DNA from: Sphingobacteriaceae bacterium
Lineage (GTDB): Bacteria; Bacteroidota; Bacteroidia; B-17B0; Aurantibacillaceae
DNA length: 64,000 bases
Direction of reading: 5' to 3'
Assembly (NCBI GenBank): GCA_002319075.1
Contig: NVQB01000001.1
Location: forward strand, 2,418,001 to 2,482,000
How positions within the stretch are numbered: the first letter of the stretch is position 1; each line of letters opens with the position of its first letter. Position numbers and translations under genes: made by a program. This document shows positions 52,331 to 59,959 of the stretch, piece by piece. A model generated the notes under the pieces. The model was not told the DNA's origin. It saw only the letters and a list, made by a program, of their open reading frames with translations, and did not search any database.

Positions 52331-53146
52331 ATGCGATTGATTTTTATTTTAGCCTTCTGTATGATTTGTCATGTAGTTTTTAGCCAGACCTTGTGCAAAG
52401 GCCGTTTAATAGATGTTACCACAAACCAACCCATAGAATTTGCGAACATTGGCGTTGTTGGAAAAGCACTTGGAACCGTTAGCAACGAAAGGGGGGAATA
52501 CAGTTTTACAGTTCCCGATAGCCTTTTATACGAGACGCTTAAGATTTCAATGATCGGTTATAAAAGCGAATCTTTTTCTGTAAAAGAATTTCAAAAACAC
52601 ACTGAAATTAAATTAACACAAAGTGCAACTGTTTTAAATGAAGTAGCGGTTTCTGTAAAAAAAACTAAGATCAAAATTCTCGGCAATGACACAAAAACAA
52701 AATCTGTTTCAGCAGGGTTTAAAAATAACAGTCTTGGCGCTGAATTAGGAATTAAACTCAGTGTGAAGCATCCGCAAACGCATATCCGAAAGGTGATGTT
52801 CAATATCAATACAAACACTTTAGATAAGCTTCCTATTTTTCGGTTGAACATCTATAAAGTAGATAAACAAGGAAATCCAGCGGAAAATATTCTCACTCAG
52901 AACATTATAATCAGCCCCGCTGAGAAAACCGGTTATATAGCATATGATTTAAATCCTTACGGTATTTTTGTAGATGACGATGTTATTATTTCTATTGAGT
53001 GGATTAAAGATCTGGGCGATGCAAAAGGCCTTTATTTTTCTACCAAGATGTTGGGGAGCGGAACCTACTACAGACAAACCAGCCAGGCCAAATGGGAAAA
53101 AATCGCTTCCATAGGCATTGGTTTACATGCGGAAATAGCTTATTAA
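52331..53146 (+). CDS. Carboxypeptidase-like regulatory-domain secreted protein
   Basis: A 271-residue exported protein with a signal peptide ending near residue 18 (VVFSQ). Residues about 20 to 105 are a CarboxypepD_reg-like beta sandwich (LCKGRLIDVTTNQPIEFANIGVVGKALGTVSNERGEYSFTVPDS), the module found at the start of SusC proteins and many Bacteroidota surface proteins. The C-terminal part is a second beta-rich region (VMFNINTNTLDKLPIFRLNIYKVDKQGNP). No TonB-receptor barrel follows, so this is the solitary form. Function unknown. Its ATG follows 50 bases after the ALDH-like gene, possibly in one transcript. Confidence 0.83.
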   Translation: MRLIFILAFCMICHVVFSQTLCKGRLIDVTTNQPIEFANIGVVGKALGTVSNERGEYSFTVPDSLLYETLKISMIGYKSESFSVKEFQKHTEIKLTQSATVLNEVAVSVKKTKIKILGNDTKTKSVSAGFKNNSLGAELGIKLSVKHPQTHIRKVMFNINTNTLDKLPIFRLNIYKVDKQGNPAENILTQNIIISPAEKTGYIAYDLNPYGIFVDDDVIISIEWIKDLGDAKGLYFSTKMLGSGTYYRQTSQAKWEKIASIGIGLHAEIAY

Positions 53147-53182
53147 GCGAAAGATGCTTTACCGTTTAGGCGTTTGTGGGAA

Positions 53183-53332
53183 CTAAAAAGAACCCTTATT
53201 GTGATGCCTTACTTTTTTGTGTTTGGAAACACCAGGGCAAGAATCACATTTATTCTTCTGTAAGAAACAGCTTTCCATACCGCAAATCAGAATCGCAAAA
53301 ACAGAAAGCAGAAGTAAATATCTTTTGAGCAT
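53183..53332 (-). CDS. Small Cys-rich lipoprotein (49 aa)
   Basis: A short gene found on the minus strand: MLKRYLLLLSVFAILICGMES then CFLQKNKCDSCPG and a basic tail ending HHNKGSF. The N-terminus is a basic plus hydrophobic signal; Cys17 (AILIC) or Cys22 (GMESC) could be lipidated. The mature peptide has the pattern KCDSCP followed by Lys/His-rich residues, which resembles small Bacteroidota lipoproteins with a C-x-x-C-P motif. The frame is complete, with its own promoter element 12 bases before the ATG. It lies between the regulatory-domain gene and mlaE. Function unknown; a metal-binding role is speculative. Confidence 0.6.
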   Translation of the reverse strand: MLKRYLLLLSVFAILICGMESCFLQKNKCDSCPGVSKHKKVRHHNKGSF

Positions 53333-53343
53333 AATTATAGCTA

Positions 53344-53351
53344 CAAATATA
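53344..53351 (-). promoter_or_regulatory. Promoter -7 element for the small lipoprotein gene
   Basis: TATATTTG on the minus strand, an exact TAnnTTTG, ends 11 bases before the ATG at 53332. Its presence supports the 49-residue frame as a real gene. Confidence 0.5.
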
Positions 53352-53394
53352 AGCGATTATTTTACTACTTTTAGGCTTTGTCAATTAGAACGTT

Positions 53395-54138
53395 TTGAAG
53401 CTATTTACGCATATAGGACAGTACAGTATGTTGATGTACAAGGTTTTTAAAAAGCCTCAAAAATTCAGTGTTTATGTGCGTCAGATTATTGTTGAAATCG
53501 ATACCATTGGTATTTCTTCCTTATCTATAGTTGCTATCATTTCAGTCTTTATGGGTGGTATTATAGCCCTGCAAACTGCCAACAGCATTTCAAGCCCGTT
53601 AATCCCTCTTTACGCAGTTGGATTTACAACCCGTGAAAGTATTATGCTGGAGTTTAGCCCAACTGTTGTGTGTTTAATTTTAGCGGGAAAAGTAGGATCT
53701 AACATCGCCTCTGAAATTGGTGCCATGCGCATCACAGAACAAATAGACGCTCTGGAAATTATGGGAATAAATTCTGCCGGATATTTAATTTTTCCAAAAA
53801 TTGCGGCAGCGGTTATTATTTTTCCAGTTTTAATTGCGTTGAGTATGTTTTTGGGAATTGCCGGAGGTTATGTCATGGGAGTTTCTTCAGGAGATTTTAC
53901 AGCGTACGAATATGTGTATGGTATACAGGCGTTTTTTGAACCCAGAAAATTATATTACTCTTTCACAAAAGTTTTACTTTTTGCTTTCATTATTACATCG
54001 GTTTCTTCTTACTACGGATACCGAACTTCGGGTGGCGCTCTCGAAGTAGGAAAGAGCAGTACCAATGCAGTTGTTTACGCTAGTATTTTAATTTTGTTGT
54101 TCGATCTTATCCTAACTAACATATTTCCGAAATATTGA
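53395..54138 (+). CDS. mlaE: MlaE-like ABC transporter permease
   Basis: A 247-residue permease of the lipid-asymmetry Mla system, which moves phospholipids between the membranes. It starts KLFTHIGQYSMLMYKVF, the conserved amphipathic opening of Bacteroidota MlaE, so the TTG at 53395 is taken as the start even though no ATG is present there. Five membrane segments follow, with VAIISVFMGGIIALQTA, LEFSPTVVCLILAGKVGSNIASEIGAMRITEQIDALEIMGIN (the conserved EIGAM motif) and YYGYRTSGGALEVGKSSTNAVV. The ATPase gene follows with overlapping stop/start. A substrate-binding MCE protein (MlaD) is not in the window. Confidence 0.93.
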   Translation: MKLFTHIGQYSMLMYKVFKKPQKFSVYVRQIIVEIDTIGISSLSIVAIISVFMGGIIALQTANSISSPLIPLYAVGFTTRESIMLEFSPTVVCLILAGKVGSNIASEIGAMRITEQIDALEIMGINSAGYLIFPKIAAAVIIFPVLIALSMFLGIAGGYVMGVSSGDFTAYEYVYGIQAFFEPRKLYYSFTKVLLFAFIITSVSSYYGYRTSGGALEVGKSSTNAVVYASILILLFDLILTNIFPKY

Positions 54139-54887
54139 TCGAAATAAAAAATATCAATAAAAGTTTTGGGGAGAGGCATGTGGTTAAGGATGTTTCTTTT
54201 CAATTTCATCCCGGCAAAACGAATCTGATCATAGGCGAGAGTGGAAGTGGCAAAACCACTATTCTCAAATTAATGGTGGGATTGCATCAAATCGACTCCG
54301 GAGAAATTATTTACGATGGACAAAATTTTCCGGAATTAAATTCAGACGAACAGCAGGAGATAAGAACCCGCATTGGCATGTTATTCCAGGGCGGCGCTTT
54401 ATTTGACTCTCAGACTCTTGAAGAAAATGTTCGTTTTCCACTGGACATGTTTACCAGTTTAAGTAAAGAGGAAAAACAGGAGCGCGTAAATTTTTGTCTG
54501 CAACGTGTAAAACTGGAAGGTAAAAATGCTTTGTATCCTGGCGAATTGAGTGGTGGTATGAAAAAACGGGCGGCCTTAGCCAGGGCGATCGCAAATAATC
54601 CCAAATATTTATTTTGTGATGAACCTAACTCTGGTTTAGATCCAAAGACCTCTATCGTAATTGACAATTTAATTAAAGACGTTACCGAGGAATACAACAT
54701 CACTACGATTATCGTAACCCATGATATGAATTCGGTGATAGAGATAGGCGATAATATAATGTTTGTTTACAAAGGCGAGAACTGGTGGACCGGCGATAAA
54801 AGCCAGGTTTTAAACAGTAAAAATCAGGAGTTGACAGACTTTGTTTTCGCAAGCTCTTTTATGAAAACAGTTTTTAAAGCGCAATAG
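54135..54887 (+). CDS. mlaF: MlaF-like ABC transporter ATPase
   Basis: A 250-residue ATPase that powers the MlaE permease. Walker A is GESGSGKTT, the signature LSGGMKKRAALARAI, Walker B LFCDEPNSGLDP, and VTHDMNSVIEIGD the H-loop. The start is TTG at 54135 and shares two bases with the TGA of mlaE, so translation is coupled. The C-terminal part (FVYKGENWWTGDKSQVLNSKNQELTDFV) fits the family. Its end overlaps the converging MepB-like gene by 14 bases. Confidence 0.92.
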   Translation: MIEIKNINKSFGERHVVKDVSFQFHPGKTNLIIGESGSGKTTILKLMVGLHQIDSGEIIYDGQNFPELNSDEQQEIRTRIGMLFQGGALFDSQTLEENVRFPLDMFTSLSKEEKQERVNFCLQRVKLEGKNALYPGELSGGMKKRAALARAIANNPKYLFCDEPNSGLDPKTSIVIDNLIKDVTEEYNITTIIVTHDMNSVIEIGDNIMFVYKGENWWTGDKSQVLNSKNQELTDFVFASSFMKTVFKAQ

Positions 54888-55380
54888 TTTTTAGAATAGA
54901 TTTGGCTTTCTCCAGATTTAAATTTTTCCCATCATTTATTTCAAGAAAAAATTCGGATTGCCACTTTTGGGTTTTCTCCGCTTGTTTATTTTCAACACGC
55001 TCCCAGTCGGGATATACCCGAAAGCCACGTTTACCTTCTTTCCCGTGCCTTGATAAGACTCCCTGCTTGATTAAGGCAGATTTTGGAAATACAAATTGTC
55101 CGAAAAAATCTTCTTTCCGAACGCTGATCACATAAAAATTAAAAGGGTCTGTGTCGTTGTGGGGGCAAGTGATTCCGGTTGCATTTCTTTTCCATAAAGT
55201 CACAAAAGCCCCTGTTTTTGTGGGCGTTATTTTTGCCGTTCTAAATTTTACTGGAATTCCGTTCAACACAAAAGTGCTGGCTGAATACTCTTTGCTTTCA
55301 GATTCTTCTATAAAGTCTGAAAGAGTAAAATCTAAAGGATCGTAAAGTAGCTGTTTCGTTAAAATTAAATCAGGAGACAT
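54874..55380 (-). CDS. MepB-family protein
   Basis: A 168-residue cytosolic protein with the MepB pattern: STFVLNGIPVKFRTAKITPTKTGAFVTLWKR, CPHNDTDPFNFYVISV, GQFVFPKSALIKQGVLS, GKRGFRVYPDW, and KTQKWQSEFFLEI. MepB was first named next to a staphylococcal multidrug efflux pump and has no known biochemical activity; its short conserved sequence resembles a DNA-binding or ligand-binding fold. Here it sits alone between mlaF and the ABC-F gene, upstream of the latter's stop on the same strand, 2 bases apart. A regulatory role is not supported by the local context. Confidence 0.85.
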   Translation of the reverse strand: MSPDLILTKQLLYDPLDFTLSDFIEESESKEYSASTFVLNGIPVKFRTAKITPTKTGAFVTLWKRNATGITCPHNDTDPFNFYVISVRKEDFFGQFVFPKSALIKQGVLSRHGKEGKRGFRVYPDWERVENKQAEKTQKWQSEFFLEINDGKNLNLEKAKSILKTIAL

Positions 55381-55382
55381 AA

Positions 55383-57335
55383 TTACATTTCATCCTGGAT
55401 TTCTAACCAGCGCATCGATTTTTGATCCAGCTCTTCCGTTACAGTTTTTAATTCGTCGGTACGTTGCTGAACCTCATTATAATCCGTTAAACCACTCGCC
55501 AGTTCATCGTTGAGACGCATTTTTCTTTCTTCTAAAACAGGAATATCAATTTCCAGTTCTTCGAGTTCACGTTGCATTTTAAAAGATAATTTCTTCGCAG
55601 GCGTTTTAACTTCCTGTTTTGCTGCAGCGGCTTCCTGTTTCTTCTCGACTACGCTCGAAGTGACTTCTGCCGGCTGCTTACTGCCCACTGCTGACTGCTT
55701 ACCGCCCAATGCCTCCTGCTTACTGGCTTCTTTCTGTTCGCTGATCCAGTTTCTGTATTCGGTATAGTTACCCGGGTAATCTTTAATAGCGCCATTGCCT
55801 TCTAACACGAAAGTATGATCTACCAAACGGTCAATAAAATAACGGTCATGGGAAACAATCAAAACACAGCCTTTGAATTCTTCCAAGAAATCTTCAAGTG
55901 TTTGTAAAGTCACAATGTCTAAATCATTGGTTGGCTCATCAAGAATCAAAAAGTTGGGATTCTTCATCAACACCGTTAAAAGAAACAATCTTCTTTTTTC
56001 ACCACCGCTTAATGTATGGGCATAGCTGTATTGCACATTCGGCGGGAAATTAAAGCGTGTCAACAATTGCGAAGCAGATAAGCTCGCCCCATTTGCCAAA
56101 GGAATGTGTTCTGCGATATCCTGGATAATTTCAATAATACGTTTGTCCGTATTAATGATCATTCCTGCCTGAGAATAGTATCCAAACACAATAGTATCTC
56201 CCAGGGCTACTCTTCCTGCATCTACTTCTTCTTTGCCTTGAATAATGTTTAATAAAGTTGTTTTCCCGACACCGTTTTTCCCTACAACACCAATTTTCTC
56301 TCCCGGAATAAAAGTATAAGTAAAGGGTTCAGATAAAATAACTTTGTTGGGATAATTTTTTGTGATGCCATGAAGCTCCACAATCTTAGAACCCATACGT
56401 TCCATCTTCACCGTTAATTCAATTTTTTTCTCAACGCGTTTTTGTTTTGCCTTCTTTTCAATTTCATAAAAAGCATCTACGCGCGATTTTGATTTGGTTC
56501 CGCGGGCCTTTGGCATCTTACGCACCCAAACCACTTCTTTGCGGTATAGGTTTCTGGCTTTATCAATTTCAGCATCGCTGATCTGTTCGCGTTCAGCTTT
56601 TTTCTCTAAATAATAATCAAAGTTTCCTTTGTATTCATAAAGCATGTGGTTATCTATCTCAATGATTTTATCACACACTTCATCTAAAAAATAACGGTCG
56701 TGGGTTACTAATAAAATACTAATTGATCCATCCTGTAAATAATTTTCCAACCATTCAATCATCTCAATATCGAGGTGATTGGTAGGCTCATCCATAATAA
56801 TAAGGTTAGGCTTATTAATTAATGTGAGAGCAAGAGCCACACGTTTTTTTTGTCCACCCGAAAGAGTACTTATGATGCGGCTTGTATCTTTGATCTCTAA
56901 TTTTGTCAGAATCTCCAGGATATTTTTTTCATAATCCCAGGCATCGATCAAATTCATTTCGTTCAAAGCAATTTCCATTCTGTCGGCAACAGAGTCGCTC
57001 GAATCGGTCTCGCTTAGTTTAATAACAGCATCGTAATTACGAATGCAGCGTACAAACTGATTGTCGGCGGTATCAATGAGTTGTTGAATAGTAAGTGTTT
57101 CATCAAATGCAAAGTTCTGTTCTAAAAATCCAACCGTAATGTCTTTTCTAAAAACAACCTCTCCTTCATCAGCTATTTCGATCCCTTTTAAAATTTTAAA
57201 TAAAGTTGTTTTCCCGGAACCATTTTTGGCAACCAGAGCTACTTTTTCGCCGTAATTAATACCGAAACTTATTTTATTAAACAGCACTTTTGCACCGTAT
57301 GCCTTAGAAATATTATTAATAGAGAGTAAATTCAT
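55383..57335 (-). CDS. ABC-F protein, Uup type
   Basis: A 650-residue ATPase with two ABC domains in tandem and no membrane segments. The first has NGSGKTTLFK, LSGGQKKRVALALTL and LIIMDEPTNHLDIE; the second GKNGVGKTTLLN, LSGGEKRRLFLLTVL and FLILDEPTNDLDIV. A C-terminal coiled coil (KMQRELEELEIDIPVLEERKMRLNDEL to MRWLEIQDEM) follows, as in Uup. ABC-F proteins act on ribosomes or nucleic acid junctions. Between the second ABC domain and the coiled coil is a repeat-derived linker (about residues 534 to 566). The ATG 57335 was chosen because the upstream ATG (57353) lies inside the promoter element. It is near-leaderless. Confidence 0.93.
   Translation of the reverse strand: MNLLSINNISKAYGAKVLFNKISFGINYGEKVALVAKNGSGKTTLFKILKGIEIADEGEVVFRKDITVGFLEQNFAFDETLTIQQLIDTADNQFVRCIRNYDAVIKLSETDSSDSVADRMEIALNEMNLIDAWDYEKNILEILTKLEIKDTSRIISTLSGGQKKRVALALTLINKPNLIIMDEPTNHLDIEMIEWLENYLQDGSISILLVTHDRYFLDEVCDKIIEIDNHMLYEYKGNFDYYLEKKAEREQISDAEIDKARNLYRKEVVWVRKMPKARGTKSKSRVDAFYEIEKKAKQKRVEKKIELTVKMERMGSKIVELHGITKNYPNKVILSEPFTYTFIPGEKIGVVGKNGVGKTTLLNIIQGKEEVDAGRVALGDTIVFGYYSQAGMIINTDKRIIEIIQDIAEHIPLANGASLSASQLLTRFNFPPNVQYSYAHTLSGGEKRRLFLLTVLMKNPNFLILDEPTNDLDIVTLQTLEDFLEEFKGCVLIVSHDRYFIDRLVDHTFVLEGNGAIKDYPGNYTEYRNWISEQKEASKQEALGGKQSAVGSKQPAEVTSSVVEKKQEAAAAKQEVKTPAKKLSFKMQRELEELEIDIPVLEERKMRLNDELASGLTDYNEVQQRTDELKTVTEELDQKSMRWLEIQDEM
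55642..55670. repeat. REP-like motif copy inside the ABC-F gene
   Basis: TTCTCGACTACGCTCGAA and its continuation match the 26-base tandem array at 63025-63310 at all but two of 29 positions. It is read in frame within the ABC-F linker as part of EVTSSVVEKKQ. A neighbouring 55675-55735 stretch (repeats of CTGCTTACTGCC type) is also repeat-like. Confidence 0.7.
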
Positions 57336-57340
57336 GGCCG

Positions 57341-57348
57341 CAAAGGTA
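57341..57348 (-). promoter_or_regulatory. Promoter -7 element for the ABC-F gene, leaderless
   Basis: TACCTTTG on the minus strand, exact TAnnTTTG, is followed after 5 bases by the ATG at 57335. The transcript start would fall at about the first base of the start codon. Confidence 0.6.
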
Positions 57349-57421
57349 GTCATTCGTTGTGAATCGCTTATAAATATCCAATCCAGGCTTTTCGTTTTTT
57401 TTAATTAACTTTATTGAACCA

Positions 57422-57574
57422 ATGTCTCCTGAAAAAAAGATATTTATAACTGAAGAGGAAAAACTTCAGATTCGCCTGAATCGTACGCATACGGAGCGTT
57501 TCCGGATGTTGATGAAGCTTATTAAAATCAGTCAGAAACTTAAGAACGCTAAAATTGTTGATGCAAAATCTTAA
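57422..57574 (+). CDS. Small partner protein of nucleotidyltransferase (50 aa)
   Basis: A 50-residue charged protein, MSPEKKIFITEEEKLQIRLN followed by RTHTERFRMLMKLIKISQK and a basic tail ending VDAKS. It has no signal and would fold as one or two helices. The RTHTERF segment resembles short proteins I recall upstream of AbiEii-like or MNT-like nucleotidyltransferases in Bacteroidota. Its stop codon overlaps the start of the next gene (TAATG), so the two are translated together. It could be an antitoxin-like or scaffolding partner; no direct evidence shows that. It is too short for standard ORF lists. Confidence 0.6.
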   Translation: MSPEKKIFITEEEKLQIRLNRTHTERFRMLMKLIKISQKLKNAKIVDAKS

Positions 57575-58063
57575 TGGACCTTCTTGATGATGAAATATTG
57601 CACCTATGGAAAACTCTAAACAAGCACAATACCTTATACATAATAGTGGGAGGCTTTGCTACAACATTTCATGGGTTTAACAGATCAACAGCAGATCTCG
57701 ATGTGTGGATTAAAGACACTTTAGAAAATAGAAAAGGCTTGCGGGCTGCTCTGAAAGAGCTCGAAATTGGTGATTTCGAAAGCATTGAAACAACACAATT
57801 TATTCCTGGATTTACATCTTGCTTTAAATTCAGGCTTTGAACTAGACATTATGACTTCCATAAAAGGATTTGATCAGGTACGTTTTGACGAGTGCTATGA
57901 TCTTGCACCAACAGCTGTGGTGGAAAATATTCCTGTAAAATTCATGCATTTAAACCAATTGATCGAAGCAAAAAAAGCATCCGGAAGAGCTAAAGACTTA
58001 ATGGATATTGAAGAGCTAGAAAAGATAAGAAAAGCAAAAACCCCACCAGAGGCAGGGTTTTAA
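57574..58063 (+). pseudogene. Nucleotidyltransferase-superfamily gene, frameshifted
   Basis: An NTP transferase-like protein broken in two frames. The first frame (57574-57840) gives LYIIVGGFATTFHGFNRSTADLDVWI, with the G-G-x-A motif and the D-x-D metal pair of the superfamily, then stops after residue 88. The second frame (+1) continues LALNSGFELDIMTSIKGFDQVRF, AVVENIPVKFMHLNQLIEAKKASGRAKDL, which is the expected C-terminal half. Homologues read PG-x-TS-x-x-LNSGFELD without break, so a small indel near 57815-57830 is likely; a loss of one of two TTAAA copies (-5 bases) would explain it. A base-calling error cannot be excluded. It follows the 50-residue protein without a gap. Confidence 0.75.
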
Positions 58064-58082
58064 GTTTTTAAGAATTTTATTT

Positions 58083-58568
58083 TTAATTAGCGTGGCTGTA
58101 ATCTTTGGTTCCTGCAACTGCACCATTTTCATCCCAGTTTGTCCAAACACCGGTTTTTTCACCATCAGCATAATTCATTTCAAAACGTTTTTTTCCGTTT
58201 TCATCATACACTAACCAGGTACCGGTTTTTTTACCAAGGTTATAGAATGCAACTGCAGAAGTAGTTCCATTAGCATTAAAACGCACCCATTTTTGATCTT
58301 TCTGACCTTTTGTAAAAGTTCCCTTTTCTAATAAATTTCCAGATGCTGAATAATATGTAGCTTCTCCTTCTACAACGCCTTCTTTAACGGTGAGTTCAGA
58401 TTTAATCCCATTTTTTGTTTCAGAAAGAACACCAGTAAACAATTCTCCGCTAAACTGAGTTGCTGCGTTTTCGCTTTCATTTACGTATAAGCCTTTATCG
58501 TTTAATTTTTGTGCGTTTAAAAAGCTGAAACTCACAACAGATAAAACTAAAACTACTAACTTTTTCAT
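58083..58568 (-). CDS. MORN-variant repeat secreted protein
   Basis: A 161-residue exported protein with a signal peptide ending near residue 19 (FLNAQ). The mature part has MORN_2-like repeats: ELTVKEGVVEGEATYYSASGNLLEKGTFTKGQKDQKWVRFNANGT, KKTGTWLVYDENGKKRFEMNYADGEKTGVWTNWDENG. The repeated G-x-x-x-W and Y-x-x-(D/N)-G motifs are typical of the YwqK-like family, in which they act as antitoxin-like or surface binding repeats. Here a role in the envelope is more likely than a toxin antidote since no toxin neighbour exists. It has its own promoter element and is convergent with the frameshifted nucleotidyltransferase. Confidence 0.85.
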   Translation of the reverse strand: MKKLVVLVLSVVSFSFLNAQKLNDKGLYVNESENAATQFSGELFTGVLSETKNGIKSELTVKEGVVEGEATYYSASGNLLEKGTFTKGQKDQKWVRFNANGTTSAVAFYNLGKKTGTWLVYDENGKKRFEMNYADGEKTGVWTNWDENGAVAGTKDYSHAN

Positions 58569-58610
58569 AACCTTGATTTTTTAAATTGTAAAACAATCAA
58601 TTTGTTGAAT

Positions 58611-58618
58611 CAAAGATA
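58611..58618 (-). promoter_or_regulatory. Promoter -7 element for the MORN-repeat gene
   Basis: TATCTTTG on the minus strand, exact TAnnTTTG, precedes the ATG at 58568 by 42 bases, predicting a leader of about 38 bases. Confidence 0.5.
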
Positions 58619-58730
58619 TTAAGTTAATGGTTTAGAAACAATGAGGTAATAAAAAGATAACTTTAACTTTACCTAAAATACCACAAAAATGGCTGAAAGG
58701 GCTGTTTTTAGCGGTTAAAGTTAGAAAATC

Positions 58731-59051
58731 TTAAAGTGATTTTAAAGAAAGGTCAGAAAAAGCTGTTAAACGTGAAGCTTTTAACTCTAAGGGAGCGTAT
58801 CCTATTGTATTAATGGTAACAGAATAATCTTTATCCATCTTTACTATAAGTTTAAAATTACCATCCATGTCAGCGAAAAAAGTCTCACCCGTTTCCGGAA
58901 CTAAAATCTTTGCACCGGGTATTGCCTCGCCATTCGCATCAGTTATTCGGCCAGCTACAGTTTTATGAGATACTTTTTCTTTATCAGCATTTCCTGCAAA
59001 AGAAGTTGTAGTTAAAGTTATAAAGAGAAGAATGTAAAGAATGTTTTTCAT
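58731..59051 (-). CDS. Small carboxypeptidase-regulatory-domain secreted protein
   Basis: A 106-residue exported protein: signal MKNILYILLFITLTTTSFAG, then KTVAGRITDANGEAIPGAKILVPETGETFFADMDGNFKLIVKMDKDYSV, a single CarboxypepD_reg-like beta sandwich, ending SRLTAFSDLSLKSL. The domain is normally attached to a larger protein; here it is free-standing. It lies 94 bases before trmD on the opposite strand. Function unknown. A TACCTTTA element, one mismatch from consensus, precedes the ATG closely. Confidence 0.8.
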   Translation of the reverse strand: MKNILYILLFITLTTTSFAGNADKEKVSHKTVAGRITDANGEAIPGAKILVPETGETFFADMDGNFKLIVKMDKDYSVTINTIGYAPLELKASRLTAFSDLSLKSL

Positions 59052-59133
59052 TGATATAAAGGTAAAAGCACAGTCTTCGTTTATGGTTATCTCAATATTA
59101 CCAAATCGTTAAGCTGTATTTCCCGGGAAAAAG

Positions 59134-59141
59134 TACCTTTG
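59134..59141 (+). promoter_or_regulatory. Promoter -7 element for trmD, leaderless
   Basis: TACCTTTG is an exact TAnnTTTG whose last base lies 4 bases before the trmD ATG at 59146. The transcript start is predicted at the A of the ATG. Confidence 0.6.
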
Positions 59142-59145
59142 CACC

Positions 59146-59820
59146 ATGCGTATTGATATAATTAGCGCCGTTCCCGACCTTATGACCAGCGCGTTCGGGC
59201 ATTCCATTCTAAAAAGGGCCATTGCCAACAAATTGGTGGAAGTAAACCTTATTAATTTAAGAGACTATTCCACCAACAAGCAAAAACAACTCGATGACTA
59301 TGCCTTTGGCGGCGGTGCTGGTATGGTAATGATGATAGAACCCATTGACAACTGTATTAAGGATTTAAAATCTAAAAATAGCTACGACGAAATTATCTAC
59401 ATGTCGCCGGATGGTGAATTGTTAAATCAAGGTATTTGTAACCAGCTTTCGTTGGTTAAAAACATCATTATTTTGTGCGGACATTACAAAGGCGTCGATC
59501 ACAGGGTTAGAGAACACCTGATAACCCGGGAAATTAGTGTGGGAGACTATGTTTTAAGCGGTGGAGAGCTCGCCGCGGCTATTTTAAGTGACTCTATCAT
59601 CCGCTTATTGCCAGGTGTGTTAAACGACGAAACTTCTGCCCTAAGCGACTCTTTTCAGGACAATTTACTGGCACCTCCGGTTTATACCCGTCCATCTAAC
59701 TACAATGGCTGGGAAATTCCACCCGTTTTATTGAGCGGACACACTGCCAACATTGATAAATGGCGTCACGAACAAAGTGTTGAACGTACTAAAATACGGC
59801 GTCCTGACTTATTGAAATAG
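59146..59820 (+). CDS. trmD: tRNA (guanine-N1)-methyltransferase TrmD
   Basis: A 224-residue SPOUT enzyme that methylates G37 of several tRNAs. [13 protein letters not shown] opens it; the trefoil-knot motifs are [13 protein letters not shown] and [15 protein letters not shown]. The catalytic Asp is in SDSFQDN (the equivalent of Asp169) and the Arg at IIRLLPGVL corresponds to Arg154. [26 protein letters not shown] ends the protein, as in other Bacteroidota TrmD. The gene is slightly shorter than E. coli TrmD (255). It appears leaderless and is followed by a 139-base gap before pntA. Confidence 0.96.
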   Translation: MRIDIISAVPDLMTSAFGHSILKRAIANKLVEVNLINLRDYSTNKQKQLDDYAFGGGAGMVMMIEPIDNCIKDLKSKNSYDEIIYMSPDGELLNQGICNQLSLVKNIIILCGHYKGVDHRVREHLITREISVGDYVLSGGELAAAILSDSIIRLLPGVLNDETSALSDSFQDNLLAPPVYTRPSNYNGWEIPPVLLSGHTANIDKWRHEQSVERTKIRRPDLLK

Positions 59821-59959
59821 CAAAATTATTAACCTGAGGAGGTTTTATTTTCCCAATAAATTTACGTTATTTGGGACCCTGAATTAATCTATGAAATTGT
59901 AATGTTTATCGAAATCCAAACCCAGGGACGGTAAGCCTTTGTTTCAGTAGATATCTAAA

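Noticed and set aside
53217-53450. Plus-strand open frame before mlaE
   Set aside because: It overlaps the better supported minus-strand small lipoprotein and the mlaE start, with no recognisable product.
55510-55767. Plus-strand frame opposite the ABC-F linker
   Set aside because: Shadow of the ABC-F gene; its Ser/Cys-rich sequence derives from the repeat-bearing linker.
58041-58064. Hairpin AAAACCC...GGGTTTT at the end of the nucleotidyltransferase frame
   Set aside because: Short stem, inside the coding end, and no following T run strong enough for a terminator.
59821-59959. Possible riboswitch or attenuator before pntA
   Set aside because: Only a weak AACCT/AGGTT hairpin is visible and no known aptamer pattern was recognised.
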